Of a stretch of 64,000 bases of DNA, positions 42,635 to 51,434 are shown one piece after another (within the stretch, counting starts at the first letter, position 1; every line of letters starts with the position of its first letter). The translations under genes and the position numbers were made by a program. The notes under the pieces are model-generated. The model searched no databases. It was given only the letters and a program-made list of their open reading frames with translations, and was not told where the DNA came from. Origin of the DNA: Verrucomicrobiota bacterium. GTDB lineage: Bacteria; Verrucomicrobiota; Verrucomicrobiia; Limisphaerales; JAEYXS01. The stretch is from contig JAEYXS010000024.1 in NCBI GenBank assembly GCA_023431185.1, positions 1 to 64,000 of the forward strand, in the 5' to 3' direction.

Positions 42635-43864
42635 TCAGAATAGCACCGTGCGGCGCTTGGGCATCTCCGCGCCGTCCACCACCTTACACACGACTACGTT
42701 CAGGGCACGCCCGGTTTTAGCCTGAAAGCCCTCGCGCATGGCTTTCATGAATGCATCGGTGTGCGACCAGGAAACCAAGTTCACCGTGGTGGTGCCGAAG
42801 TGGCCGCCCGTGGCCCGGGCACCGAGACAGACCGGTTGCTCACGGGCCAGTGCCACCAGCAAATCCTGATCGGGCGTGGTGCTCTTGTAAAAATCACGGG
42901 CGCTTTCGTGGCTTTGGTTGAGATAAAAGCCGAGCTGCCCCAGGTCATCTTCTTGCAAGGCCCGGTCGGCAAAGGCCACGCGCACATTCTCGCCTGCCAC
43001 ATGATAGGCGCAGGCGTGCTCGCGTTCGCTCAAGCGCGCCTTGTTCTGGGAAAGATAACGCGGCTCGATCGAACGGAGCGAACGTGCGCCAAGTTTTTGC
43101 GACGCAGCTTCACAAGCAGTGCGCAGCTCTGTCACATCACCTTTGGGAGCATCTGTGGGACCGGCATCACAGAGGATCACGCAGAACTCACCCACCAGCG
43201 GAATCACTTGTGTGGTGGCGTGCAGGAGATCCACTTGCACGGCATGAAATTCACGGCCCAGCAAAGCGGTGAGCGGGCCGACGAGGCTGCTTTCCTGCTT
43301 CGCAAAACCCGTGGCGGCTGCCTGACACAAGCGCGCAGTGTAGAGGCGTTCTTTCGGCGTAAGTGGCGGCAGCTCGCCGGCACGGTCGAGTTGAGGCGGA
43401 CGCGCACTGCCGGTTTCCGTGAGGCGATAAGGGTAGAGTGCCCGAACCATGAGCGCGGTAGCGACAGTCAAAGTCGCGTTCACACCGAGATCGAGCCCGG
43501 GCGGAAAAGCCGGATGAAAGGCCGCCGTGAAACCGCCGAAATGCACCCGCTGCTTGCGCAACTGGGCGAGCACGCCTTTGACCAGATCCGCCCAAGGTGC
43601 CTCGGGATCGGTCCGGAGCTCGCTGATCCAAAACTTCACCGGCTTTTCCGGATGCAGGGAGGAGACGATTTCCACGCGGCCATCAGACCGGGGAGAGGCA
43701 GCCAGCGAACCGTAGTGATCCACCGCCAGGGAGAGCACCAGACTGCGATTGAAATCATCGCCGTTCCCCAGCAACTCCACATGGCCGGGCACCTTGACGA
43801 CGCGCGGCGGAGTGTAACCGAAGGCGCGCTTGAAAACAGTTTTGACGTCGAGCGGGCGGTGCAT
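42635..43864 (-). CDS. galactokinase-family (GHMP) protein with degenerate catalytic motifs
   Basis: A 409-residue protein that aligns with galactokinases along its length. The C-terminal motif 3 is well kept (LGARATGGHFGTTTVNLV, near 347-364), but others are not. Motif 1, usually PGRVNLIGEHTDYN, reads PGHVELLGNGDDFN (26-39). The phosphate loop GLSSSA reads DLGVNAT (125-131). The catalytic-base motif MDQ reads VGP (195-197), and the SEYNxR segment reads DVTELR. It is unlikely to phosphorylate galactose; a sensor or binding role is inferred. Start ATG 43864. It is cotranscribed after the PCD gene (10 bp apart). Confidence 0.82.
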   Translation of the reverse strand: MHRPLDVKTVFKRAFGYTPPRVVKVPGHVELLGNGDDFNRSLVLSLAVDHYGSLAASPRSDGRVEIVSSLHPEKPVKFWISELRTDPEAPWADLVKGVLAQLRKQRVHFGGFTAAFHPAFPPGLDLGVNATLTVATALMVRALYPYRLTETGSARPPQLDRAGELPPLTPKERLYTARLCQAAATGFAKQESSLVGPLTALLGREFHAVQVDLLHATTQVIPLVGEFCVILCDAGPTDAPKGDVTELRTACEAASQKLGARSLRSIEPRYLSQNKARLSEREHACAYHVAGENVRVAFADRALQEDDLGQLGFYLNQSHESARDFYKSTTPDQDLLVALAREQPVCLGARATGGHFGTTTVNLVSWSHTDAFMKAMREGFQAKTGRALNVVVCKVVDGAEMPKRRTVLF

Positions 43865-43874
43865 GGCGGCACCG

Positions 43875-44156
43875 TTACTTGATGAGCTTGTCGAACTTGG
43901 CGGCGAGCTCGAAGTCACGTTCCGTCAGGCCACCGCTGTCGTGGCTGGTGAGACGCAGGGTCACCTTGTCCCATTGGATCTCGATGTCGGGATGGTGATC
44001 GGCCGCATCGGCGACCTTGGCCACGGCGTTGACGAACTTGATGGAGCCATTGAAGTCCGCATGCTTATAGGTCCGGCGGATGGCCGGGCCATCGCGCTGC
44101 CAGGACGGGACTTTAACCAGCGCTGCTTTGATCTGGTCTGCCGTAAGTTTTGCCAT
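43875..44156 (-). CDS. pterin-4a-carbinolamine dehydratase
   Basis: A 93-residue protein (start ATG 44156, MAKLTADQIKAAL), the normal size of the PCD/DCoH family. The catalytic histidine cluster is in VADAADHHPDIEIQWDKVTLRLTSHDSGGLTERD. It dehydrates 4a-hydroxytetrahydropterin, usually serving an aromatic amino acid hydroxylase; no hydroxylase gene is nearby. Some family members act in molybdopterin or other pterin metabolism instead. It lies 10 bp upstream of the galactokinase-like gene, so they share a transcript. Confidence 0.93.
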   Translation of the reverse strand: MAKLTADQIKAALVKVPSWQRDGPAIRRTYKHADFNGSIKFVNAVAKVADAADHHPDIEIQWDKVTLRLTSHDSGGLTERDFELAAKFDKLIK

Positions 44157-44225
44157 AAGAACATTGATGTCACAACCGCGCGCCATGGTCACGCCAAAAG
44201 GCGCGTTCCCGCGAACCGAACATGC

Positions 44226-46856
44226 TCAGGGCACCGGACGTTGCAGCAGAATGAAACCGCTGGTGGTGTTGGTGTAGGGCAGGAACAGTTCCGTGACCGG
44301 GAATTTGCCCACCACATTCGTCAACGATTGAGGCGTCAGCGAAGCGCCCGTGAACTTCATGGCTTCATAGGTGGCACCCGCCGCCGAGGGCCAGCTCAGC
44401 CGCAGGAAGTTCGCGTTCCACGTGGACACATCCAGTGTGAAGGGCTCATCCATCGCATTAGGATTCGTCCCCCGCACCTGCTCCCGGGCGTTTTGCGAAC
44501 CATCCCCATCCGGGTCACCCTTGGGGCCTTGGGCCAGATTGCCGAATTGGGCCGTCTCCCAGCCATCATCCAGACCGTCCGCATCGCTGTCGGTGATTGG
44601 CATGCCATGGATGATCAACTGCGCATCGGTGAAGAGCCCAGTATCGCCGCCGAACTCATCGGTCATCTGGATGGTCCAGCGCCCTTTCGCCGGTTCATAG
44701 AAGTTCTGCGTGGTGTAATAGGTCCAGTCCGTAGGACCGCCGCCCGCACTGTTGTTCTCAGCCTGCAAGATGCTGACGGTGCCAGAGGGTGAGATCAGCG
44801 TGATGCGCAGATCCGACCGGGCCGTGTGATTGGCCGTCAGCTTGACCCCGACATGTTCACAAACCAGTTCGTCCGGGACATTGAAGCTGATCGCCGCTTG
44901 CGACACAGACACCATCGCGGTGGCTGATGGTTCCTGGGCGAGATAGTTCGTCAAGGACAGCCCGGCCGTCCGGCCGATGAACACCGCCGGGATGGGCGAA
45001 TACGCATCCACCACCATATAGAACGCATCGGTGTTCACCGCACTGTCAAACACCACCGCATACTTGGCCCCCGCTTCCTGGGCACGCTTGATCTTGTTGA
45101 CGAACGAATTGCGCTGGTCCGGAAAATCCCCGGCCGGACCGCGCTCGATCAAGGCCGCCTTGCCCTGCAAGTTCTGGGCGATCGCGTTGGTGGCATAGCC
45201 CACGAAGACCAATGGCACATTCGCCAGCGGTTGATCCGCCCGCGGACCCAGATCCGTGGGATAAGCCTGCACTGAAACCAGCTCCGGCGGCACATTCGGC
45301 CCCAGCACTTGCACGCGCGTGGCGATCTCCGGGATCGGCAACCCCGTGGCATGACTGTACGTCACCTTCGTGCGCGGCGGCTGGTTGGACCAAGACTGCG
45401 CGAGCTTGACCGCCACACTGGCGTCGGGGATGCCAAAGCCCACGTTGTCGCTCGTGACGAATCCCGCTCCGTTCGTCTGGATCGCCGGATCGGCCAGGTA
45501 GATGTGCTTCGCCGATTGCACGAGGATATGCTGCACATCCCGCAAGTTCAGATTCGGATTCGCCGAGAGCATCAGCGCCACGATCCCGCTGATTTGCGGC
45601 GTGGACCCGGATGTGCCCGAAAACCCGAACGCATTGAACGCATAATTGTTCTGATCCCCGGAAAACGAGAATTGATTGTACCCCTGAGTGCCCACCAAGT
45701 CCGTCGTCACCAGCAACGGAAAGCCCGAATCACCACTCGGCGCGCTCACCAAGATGCAAGCCCCGCGACTCCCGTAGCTCGCGGCACGTCCGTCCAATCG
45801 CGCCGCCCCCACCGCGATCGCATCCGGTGAAGACGCATACGCATCATCATTCGCGTTGCCCTTCGAGGCACGGTGATTGCCCGCCGCGCGCACGATGACC
45901 ACTCCCCGGCCACCCCGGCCGGCGGTGACCGCATCGCTCAACGCATACGCCTCCTGGAAGGAAGGCGTCACCTGGATGTTCGCCAGGCCGCCCCAGCTAT
46001 GGTTCTGCACGAAGACCTGATCGATCGCATAACCGAACATCTCCCCCAACTTCTCATCCGTCACGATCGCCCCGCTCCCGTTGAAGATCACCCAGCTCGC
46101 CAGCTTCGCCAGCGGCGCCGTTCCCGCCAGCCCCACTCCATTGCCCGTCTCCGCCGTCACCAGCCCTGCCACCGCCGTACCGTGGAAGTTGGCGTTCAGG
46201 TTCATCGGATTGCCGTCGCCCAGATTCGTATGAAAGTTCCGGTGCGGCGTACCCGCCATGCGTCCGGCCAGATCCGGATGCGTCATCTGCACCCCTTCAT
46301 CCACCACCGAAACCGTGACCCCAGCACCTTTCGCCAAGGGCCACGCCGCCCGGATATTGATATCCGCCCCGCCGGAATCCCCTTCCGCATCCCGATTCTC
46401 CAGATGCCATTGATTCGGCAGCAATGTGTCATTGGAACGCGCGGCGTAAGGCCCGTGCAACGTGAACGGCCGGCGGAACACCGGCGTGCAAACCTCCACC
46501 TCCGGCAAGGCCGCGAGCCGGGCGGATTCCCGCGCTGCACTCCACGCATCCGGCGCCTCCAGGATGAACGTCCGCTCATCCAGTTCCCGCGACCGCACCA
46601 GCGGACTCTTCGCCAGCAACGCCGCCGCCTGCTCAGCCCGCTGCACCCGCAACACCACCCGCTTCGTCAGTTCCATGCGGTATTCCGGATTCTCTGCGGG
46701 ATAAACCTCCAAGACAGGTGCGGCCATCCCTTGCAGACCGAGCGGGGATTCATCCGTGGCATAACGCACCGCCCGCGGCTCACGGAACTGCCAGTTCTCA
46801 GCCGCCTGAGCGCCGGTCAATCCGCAGACACAGAGAAACGTGACGAGGCAACGCAT
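44226..46856 (-). CDS. secreted subtilisin-like protease with PA and P domains
   Basis: With the start at ATG 46856 (MRCLVTFLCVCGLTGAQAAENW, GGAGG just upstream) the product is 876 residues; ATG 46883 is an alternative. A signal peptide and a propeptide (about 20-150) precede the S8 domain with D186 (VVDEGVQMTHPDL), H225 (NFHGTAVAG) and S416 (GTSGSTPQISG). A protease-associated insert follows (near 540-640), then a proprotein-convertase P-domain (RITLISPSGTVSIL, RWTIQMTDEFGGDTG) and calcium-type repeats (DSDADGLDDGWE, DPDGDGSQNAREQ). It digests extracellular protein, calcium-stabilised. Confidence 0.9.
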   Translation of the reverse strand: MRCLVTFLCVCGLTGAQAAENWQFREPRAVRYATDESPLGLQGMAAPVLEVYPAENPEYRMELTKRVVLRVQRAEQAAALLAKSPLVRSRELDERTFILEAPDAWSAARESARLAALPEVEVCTPVFRRPFTLHGPYAARSNDTLLPNQWHLENRDAEGDSGGADINIRAAWPLAKGAGVTVSVVDEGVQMTHPDLAGRMAGTPHRNFHTNLGDGNPMNLNANFHGTAVAGLVTAETGNGVGLAGTAPLAKLASWVIFNGSGAIVTDEKLGEMFGYAIDQVFVQNHSWGGLANIQVTPSFQEAYALSDAVTAGRGGRGVVIVRAAGNHRASKGNANDDAYASSPDAIAVGAARLDGRAASYGSRGACILVSAPSGDSGFPLLVTTDLVGTQGYNQFSFSGDQNNYAFNAFGFSGTSGSTPQISGIVALMLSANPNLNLRDVQHILVQSAKHIYLADPAIQTNGAGFVTSDNVGFGIPDASVAVKLAQSWSNQPPRTKVTYSHATGLPIPEIATRVQVLGPNVPPELVSVQAYPTDLGPRADQPLANVPLVFVGYATNAIAQNLQGKAALIERGPAGDFPDQRNSFVNKIKRAQEAGAKYAVVFDSAVNTDAFYMVVDAYSPIPAVFIGRTAGLSLTNYLAQEPSATAMVSVSQAAISFNVPDELVCEHVGVKLTANHTARSDLRITLISPSGTVSILQAENNSAGGGPTDWTYYTTQNFYEPAKGRWTIQMTDEFGGDTGLFTDAQLIIHGMPITDSDADGLDDGWETAQFGNLAQGPKGDPDGDGSQNAREQVRGTNPNAMDEPFTLDVSTWNANFLRLSWPSAAGATYEAMKFTGASLTPQSLTNVVGKFPVTELFLPYTNTTSGFILLQRPVP

Positions 46857-47237
46857 CGGCCTCCAACCTTTACGACTATTCATTACGGTATTTGGGTCGC
46901 CTCGCTGGCTGTTGCCCGGCTTTTCTGTGCGCTGAAAAACGGGCTGGCCGGAACGTAGCCTAGCTCCCCCGATTCCGCCAGCGGTATTTCCAGCCCGCCA
47001 CCAACCCCCCGCGACGCCGGCCAGCGCCCACCTCCTCACGTTCTCAGTTTCCCATCCGTCCCCTTCCCCGATTGAGAACTGAGCACTTAAAATTTAACAC
47101 TCCCTTGAAGCGGCCTCCCATCCAGTTTGTTCAATGTGACGCTCTCGCAGTAGCATCCTGTTCTGCGGCACTCTAGCCACCAGTCCACACCTCCCGCACC
47201 AAACCCTCGCCAGCCACCCCACAAAGCAATGCAGCAT

Positions 47238-47362
47238 GGTAGGGCGAAAGTCCTCTTGAGCCCTGACCTTTTACGTCAAGGCACCGCGAAATTCAGCACC
47301 CACTCCCGCCGAAGCACGACGCCCCCATCTCCCTCTCCTCCATTTGGAAGCCGAACTTCGGC
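47238..47362. repeat. GGTAGGGCG repeat, copy 1
   Basis: It begins GGTAGGGCGAAAGTCCTCTT, continues CCCTGACCTTTTACGTCAAGGCACCG and ends at the small palindrome GCCGAACTTCGGC. The first 25 bases match the ends of the palindromic element at 57061-57232. Copy 2 is at 47691-47805. The last part lies inside a 13-bp stem (47331-47343/47366-47378). Confidence 0.6.
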
Positions 47363-47690
47363 TAGATGGAGGAGAGGGCCGGGGAGAGGAGGCCCTAAAC
47401 CTCTCTTCCCCTCTCGGGGCAGTCGAACTTCGACCGACTCCTGCATTCCCTTTAGGGAATTATTTCAAAGAGCAATGAAACCACCCGACCCCTGTGAAGT
47501 GCCGTGTTCTTCCTCCTCCTAACAGGGAGGTCGAATTCAGTGTTTGTCCCTAACCAGGCTGGTTCCGCAGCGGCTCATGGATTCCCCGGTGAGATCGTAA
47601 AATCCTACGCCCACCGACGTCCAGTTCGCCCTCCAGCTTACGGGCCCCGACCCAAACACCCGACCCTCTCACAGATCCTGCCAGAAACCC

Positions 47691-47805
47691 GGTAGGGCGG
47701 TGGTGCTCCGCCGCCCTGACCTTTTTCGCCAAGGCACCGTGATAACCACACCCCACCATCGCCGAAACCCAAGACTCCCATCCCATTCGGAAGCCGAACT
47801 TCGGC
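47691..47805. repeat. GGTAGGGCG repeat, copy 2
   Basis: It begins GGTAGGGCGGTGGTGCTCC, continues CCCTGACCTTTTTCGCCAAGGCACCG and ends at the same GCCGAACTTCGGC palindrome as copy 1. It is in the same orientation and 453 bp away. The two copies differ most in the stretch after GGTAGGGCG and in the middle. Confidence 0.6.
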
Positions 47806-48315
47806 CCTTGATGGCCCCATAAGGACTCGTCACCTCCCCGCCAACGCAGGCGCACAATTCTGCCCGTGTACTTGCGTACACTATGCCTCATCATGTGTTG
47901 ATGACCTGGGATTTCCCCGGTGGCTGCCTGCCGCTCCGATTGAGCGCCAACCAACGGTCTCACCCGTCCTTTACCAGCAGCGGGCTGCCAGCACTGGAAA
48001 TAGTCTCAGATTTCCTGCAATTCCGCCATCACTTTTCGCTAAAATTTTCACACCAAACCGAACCGTTTTGCATTCAAGAACTTCCAAAAAACACCCCTCA
48101 CGTAACTCGCATTTTCATTCTTTTTCCTTTTCCCATTCGCGCAATTCGCGTCGCTATTCCCCTCCGAAACCAGAAACAATGAAACTAGAAATCACCCCTC
48201 GCCCGCTTGACCTTTCATCCCCATCACGGCACTTTCCACTCAATGAGATTTCCCCGTTTTCACCACCATGACCCGCTCTCACGGAATTCTTTCCTTCTAC
48301 AATCTTAGTTAGCCT

Positions 48316-48672
48316 ATGCCGCACGAGTTCCCCAACGACGCTGACGGAGACGCTTTACAACGTTTTGTCGATGATGGCAGTGACCTTTCGAAACCGATGA
48401 CCATTGACTTTCAGGTCGCTGTGCCTGACGAGGCCGCAGCAAACGGACTCGCCGAAGTGGCCTACAAACTCGGCTATCGTGTAAAGATTTACGCTAGCCC
48501 CGAGTGCTCGCTCCCGTGGACGTGTGAGTGCTCGACACGCATGCTTGCCCGCCGCAACAGGATTATAGCGATCCAAGCAGAGTTGGCTGGCCTTGCGGAA
48601 CCGTTCAGAGGACATCCTGATGGATGGGGTAGTTTTGGAAATGACACCGATGAGACACACGCACCCAGCTAA
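48316..48672 (+). CDS. RraB-domain protein (RNase E inhibitor family)
   Basis: A 118-residue acidic protein with the RraB-type layout: an N-terminal FPNDADGDALQRFVDDGSDLS, then MTIDFQVAVPDEAAANGLAEVAYKLGYRVKIY, a central WTCECSTRML and the C-terminal IIAIQAELAGLAEPFRGHPDGWGSFGND. RraB of Escherichia coli binds RNase E and limits mRNA decay; stand-alone relatives are also found near toxin-immunity genes. Here the neighbour at 48718 is an unknown protein, 45 bp downstream on the same strand, so a two-gene cassette is possible. Confidence 0.8.
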   Translation: MPHEFPNDADGDALQRFVDDGSDLSKPMTIDFQVAVPDEAAANGLAEVAYKLGYRVKIYASPECSLPWTCECSTRMLARRNRIIAIQAELAGLAEPFRGHPDGWGSFGNDTDETHAPS

Positions 48673-48717
48673 CCAACGCCCCGCCGGCCAGTCCGTTCGC
48701 GACTTGCTGACCACACT

Positions 48718-49278
48718 ATGACTGAAACTCTCACGGCACTGCAAAAGTTCGACGCCACACATCAAAACGACGGCGCGACCTTGTCGGACGTCGGCTTGAT
48801 TCTGCTGCGTCCACCCGAGCGTAATTGGTGTGACGATACTCCAAAGAACGGCCACATTTTTGCCACTACCGGTGGAGACAGCGTTCACTTCTGTTTGCTG
48901 GAAGTGGCTGGCCGAATCACCGAAGATTCACCCGTCGTGATGGTTGTCCCTTGCAACTCCAACGCACCTCACCTTGTGGTAGGCGACACGTTACGCGACT
49001 TTCTCTCCCTTGGTAGCACCATTGGCTACTTCTTCTTGGAGCAGCTTGTTTACGACTTCGACAAGACGCTTGGGTATCTCTTCGACTACGACGCCTGCCT
49101 GCGGCACAACTACTTTGGCGGAGAGCCGCCCGAGGAGGACCTTGAGGATTTGGCTGCACACCGGGCGTTGCTGGCGACCTTGTCTGGAGAGTTTGGCCTG
49201 AGTCCTTGGCTGGATACGAACGCGAAGTTCGATGCCTTGCAAAAGAAATGGTCACACCACATTGAGTTGGCATCTTGA
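48718..49278 (+). CDS. hypothetical protein (186 aa), possibly immunity-like
   Basis: A soluble, acidic protein without a signal peptide. The centre reads GHIFATTGGDSVHFCLLEVAG and SPVVMVVPCNSNAPHLVVGDTLRDFLSLGSTIGYFFLEQLVYD. The FATTGGDSVHF and LVVGDTLRDFL blocks resemble SUKH/immunity-type or contact-system cargo-protection folds, but I cannot place it in a family. It follows the RraB-like gene by 45 bp in a repeat-rich accessory stretch. Confidence 0.65.
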   Translation: MTETLTALQKFDATHQNDGATLSDVGLILLRPPERNWCDDTPKNGHIFATTGGDSVHFCLLEVAGRITEDSPVVMVVPCNSNAPHLVVGDTLRDFLSLGSTIGYFFLEQLVYDFDKTLGYLFDYDACLRHNYFGGEPPEEDLEDLAAHRALLATLSGEFGLSPWLDTNAKFDALQKKWSHHIELAS

Positions 49279-49344
49279 AGGTTGGGCCGCCTCTCCAAGG
49301 CGCTGCTAACTTTCCCCCTAGCATCCGCGAGGAAAGATTCCTAG

Positions 49345-49401
49345 CCACGGGTTTTCAACCCGTGGAGACCCCGCCCAAATCCCTGCGTCGCGTAGCGACG
49401 C
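49345..49401. repeat. REP-like palindrome pair
   Basis: Two perfect palindromes 19 bp apart: CCACGGGTT-TTC-AACCCGTGG (49345-49365) and GCGTCGC-GTA-GCGACGC (49385-49401). Paired palindromes of this kind resemble REP/BIME elements that depend on a RAYT transposase elsewhere in the genome; no such gene is in this window. Confidence 0.6.
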
Positions 49402-49431
49402 CAGATTCCCCCGTCAAATCCGCCACCGCCC

Positions 49432-49580
49432 TCACTTCTTCCGCTGCCGCACCGCTTCCTTCTTCGCTTCCAGATCCGCCTGCAGATTCTTCCGGATAAA
49501 CGGCAACTCTTTTTCCAGTTCGCCCATCTTCTCGAAATCCCCTTCCGACTCCGCATTCTTGATCGCGTCCTTCGTGGCCA
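49432..49580 (-). pseudogene. duplicated 3' fragment of the coiled-coil gene at 51435
   Basis: These 149 bp match 51435-51583 almost base for base, including the stop codon at the low-coordinate end. The frame still encodes MGELEKELPFIRKNLQADLE with its neighbours, but the first half of the gene is missing, and after 49580 the similarity stops abruptly. It is a truncated, probably silent copy on the same strand as the full gene. Confidence 0.8.
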
Positions 49581-49699
49581 CCCTGCCGCGCGATTGACAA
49601 CCGCCCGGCTGTAAGACTTTAATGCTCGCGTTGAATACACGCCCTTTCGGGCTGATTCAACTGTTAGGTGAAAACGAACCAAAGAGGTCCACGCTCATC

Positions 49700-51364
49700 A
49701 TGAAGTTTTTAACAGCAAAAATGTCACTGTGGCGACACATACTTATACTGACTGCTCTGCTTGCTCTAGCACCAGCCGGACATTGCGCATTTTTGAACGC
49801 CACCGGAATGGTGTCCAGCCTGAGCTTCAACCTGCTGGCGGGCACACACACCCTCGGTTACAAGTTCCACTTCAACACCTATGACCCGCTGTTGACCTAT
49901 TCCCGCTCGCAATTCTACTACAGCCAGGAAGTGATCGGCATTTCCGGTAATTTCATGACAGACTTTGATATCTATGATCTCAACTATGGCCCCTACCAAG
50001 GTTACAGTCCGCTGGGATACGGCACGCTTTCATTCCCCATCCCCGCCACTGATTCCGATTCCGACGGCCTGCCCGACTTCTTGGACCGTTCCAAACCGTT
50101 TCAATCCACTGTCAACGTCACCGTAACCCAAAAGCTTCCCTCGACCAGCACTCGTACCCATGCGGCAACCTGTTATTTCAACCGTGGCGCAGGCACCGAG
50201 ATGGGGACCTATAAATTCACCGTCAACGGCTCAGAGCTCAGCGGATTCTTCAAACTGCCATACGGGAAAACCTTGGTGAAGTACGAACCAGAAACTAAAA
50301 CCATCATCTTCTCCGGTGATGGTTTTGGTTACGGCAGTGAATTTCACACTTCCGACAATGGCACCGGGACCACGACCTACGAGATTCTTAGTCCTGACTC
50401 CATCAAGGTCAACGCCTTCACCTTTTCCACCGCTAGCCAGTCATTCCACGTCAACACGATGACTTTCACCCGTTCAGGTAACCGCTTCACCGTGACCGGG
50501 TCCATGCAGGATGGCCTGCCGTACACACCTTGGGCAGATTACCATAACTTTGTATTTTCCATCACTGACACAAACGACGCAGACACTGATGGCATACCGG
50601 ATTTGGCTGATGACCTGATCTTCCTCGGCCCTACCATTACCACTCCACCCGCCAGCACATCTGTGGTTTTAGGCGGCAGCACAAATCTGTCTGTCAGCGC
50701 CACCTCACTCTTTGCAATGACTTATCAGTGGTACTTCAACGGAAATCCGTTGGATGGCAAAACGGGCGCCACTCTTGCACTTTCCAATGTCCAACTGGAA
50801 CAGGCTGGCAACTACACCGTGGTGGTAAGCAGCAACGGCAAAAGCAAAACCAGTCAGACGGCAGTCGTCACTGTCATGGTGGCACCTCAAGTGAGTTTAA
50901 ATCCTGCCACCGTCATCCGGCTTCCGGGAGGGACGCTTGAACTCACCGCCACCGCGACCGGCATACCCAGCCCCACCTACGAATGGTATCGTGATGGCAT
51001 CCTGCTTACAGCACAGCCTGGCGCTACGTTGTGGTTTAGTCCCACCTTGAGTGATAGTGGTAATTACACTGTAAAAGCGATCAATTCCGTCGGCAGCGCC
51101 GTAAGCAATCCCACCAAAGTGGTAATCACCAGAGGGATTTTTTCCACCCCAGGCAGCATCACTGCCGAAAGCGTCAGAAACAACGGCTTCCCGCTCACCG
51201 TGAATGTGGAAGCCTTCCGGTCGTATCGCATAGAGTATTCATCGGACATGGTGAACTGGATGACGCTTGTTTCCTATCCGAATTTCAATCATCGCTCCAT
51301 TGAATTTACCGACGTTACGGCGACAACAAACTCGCAGCGCTTTTACCGGCTCGTGGCGCAATGA
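49700..51364 (+). CDS. exported Ig-like domain protein with calcium-type repeats
   Basis: Start ATG 49700 (MKFLTAKMSLWRHILILT) gives 554 residues with a signal peptide ending near APAGHCA. An N-terminal beta-rich domain is followed by thrombospondin-type calcium motifs (DSDSDGLPDFLDR, DADTDGIPDLADD). Two Ig-like domains come next (QWYFNGNPLDGKTG...AGNYTVVV and EWYRDGILLTAQPG...SGNYTVKA). The C-terminal module YRIEYSSDMVNWMTL...QRFYRLVAQ is common in this lineage. It is a surface or secreted adhesion-type protein. The gene lies between the two copies of the 149-bp duplication. Confidence 0.78.
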   Translation: MKFLTAKMSLWRHILILTALLALAPAGHCAFLNATGMVSSLSFNLLAGTHTLGYKFHFNTYDPLLTYSRSQFYYSQEVIGISGNFMTDFDIYDLNYGPYQGYSPLGYGTLSFPIPATDSDSDGLPDFLDRSKPFQSTVNVTVTQKLPSTSTRTHAATCYFNRGAGTEMGTYKFTVNGSELSGFFKLPYGKTLVKYEPETKTIIFSGDGFGYGSEFHTSDNGTGTTTYEILSPDSIKVNAFTFSTASQSFHVNTMTFTRSGNRFTVTGSMQDGLPYTPWADYHNFVFSITDTNDADTDGIPDLADDLIFLGPTITTPPASTSVVLGGSTNLSVSATSLFAMTYQWYFNGNPLDGKTGATLALSNVQLEQAGNYTVVVSSNGKSKTSQTAVVTVMVAPQVSLNPATVIRLPGGTLELTATATGIPSPTYEWYRDGILLTAQPGATLWFSPTLSDSGNYTVKAINSVGSAVSNPTKVVITRGIFSTPGSITAESVRNNGFPLTVNVEAFRSYRIEYSSDMVNWMTLVSYPNFNHRSIEFTDVTATTNSQRFYRLVAQ

Positions 51365-51434
51365 GCATGAAAACGATTTCTCCGCCATAGAGCGGAAAGA
51401 ACGTCATCGAAGACACTATTGACCACCTGAAGCA

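Larger units (their letters stand above)
46857..48315. other. long intergenic region with repeats, no gene
   Basis: About 1.45 kb without a convincing gene; open frames here are short and low in coding character. It holds two diverged copies of a ~115-125 bp repeat (47238-47362 and 47691-47805), a 13-bp-stem hairpin (47331-47378) and, at 47034-47087, an AACTGAG/CTCAGTT pair. The last 400 bp before the RraB-like gene are A+T-richer. It probably marks the edge of an accessory block. Confidence 0.5.

Noticed and set aside
42761..43882. 373-codon plus-strand frame
   Set aside because: Antisense to the galactokinase-like gene with no domain or ribosome binding site.
45873..46958. 361-codon plus-strand frame
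   Set aside because: Antisense to the subtilisin-like protease; Arg/His-rich shadow composition.
47236..47810. Possible CRISPR-like array from repeated GGTAGGGCG units
   Set aside because: Only two copies, 453 bp apart, of diverged 115-125 bp units; no regular short repeats and no cas genes.
49355..49682. Minus-strand frames of 81 and 113 codons over the REP and duplicated fragment
   Set aside because: They read the duplicated coiled-coil fragment in the wrong frame, so they are not genes.
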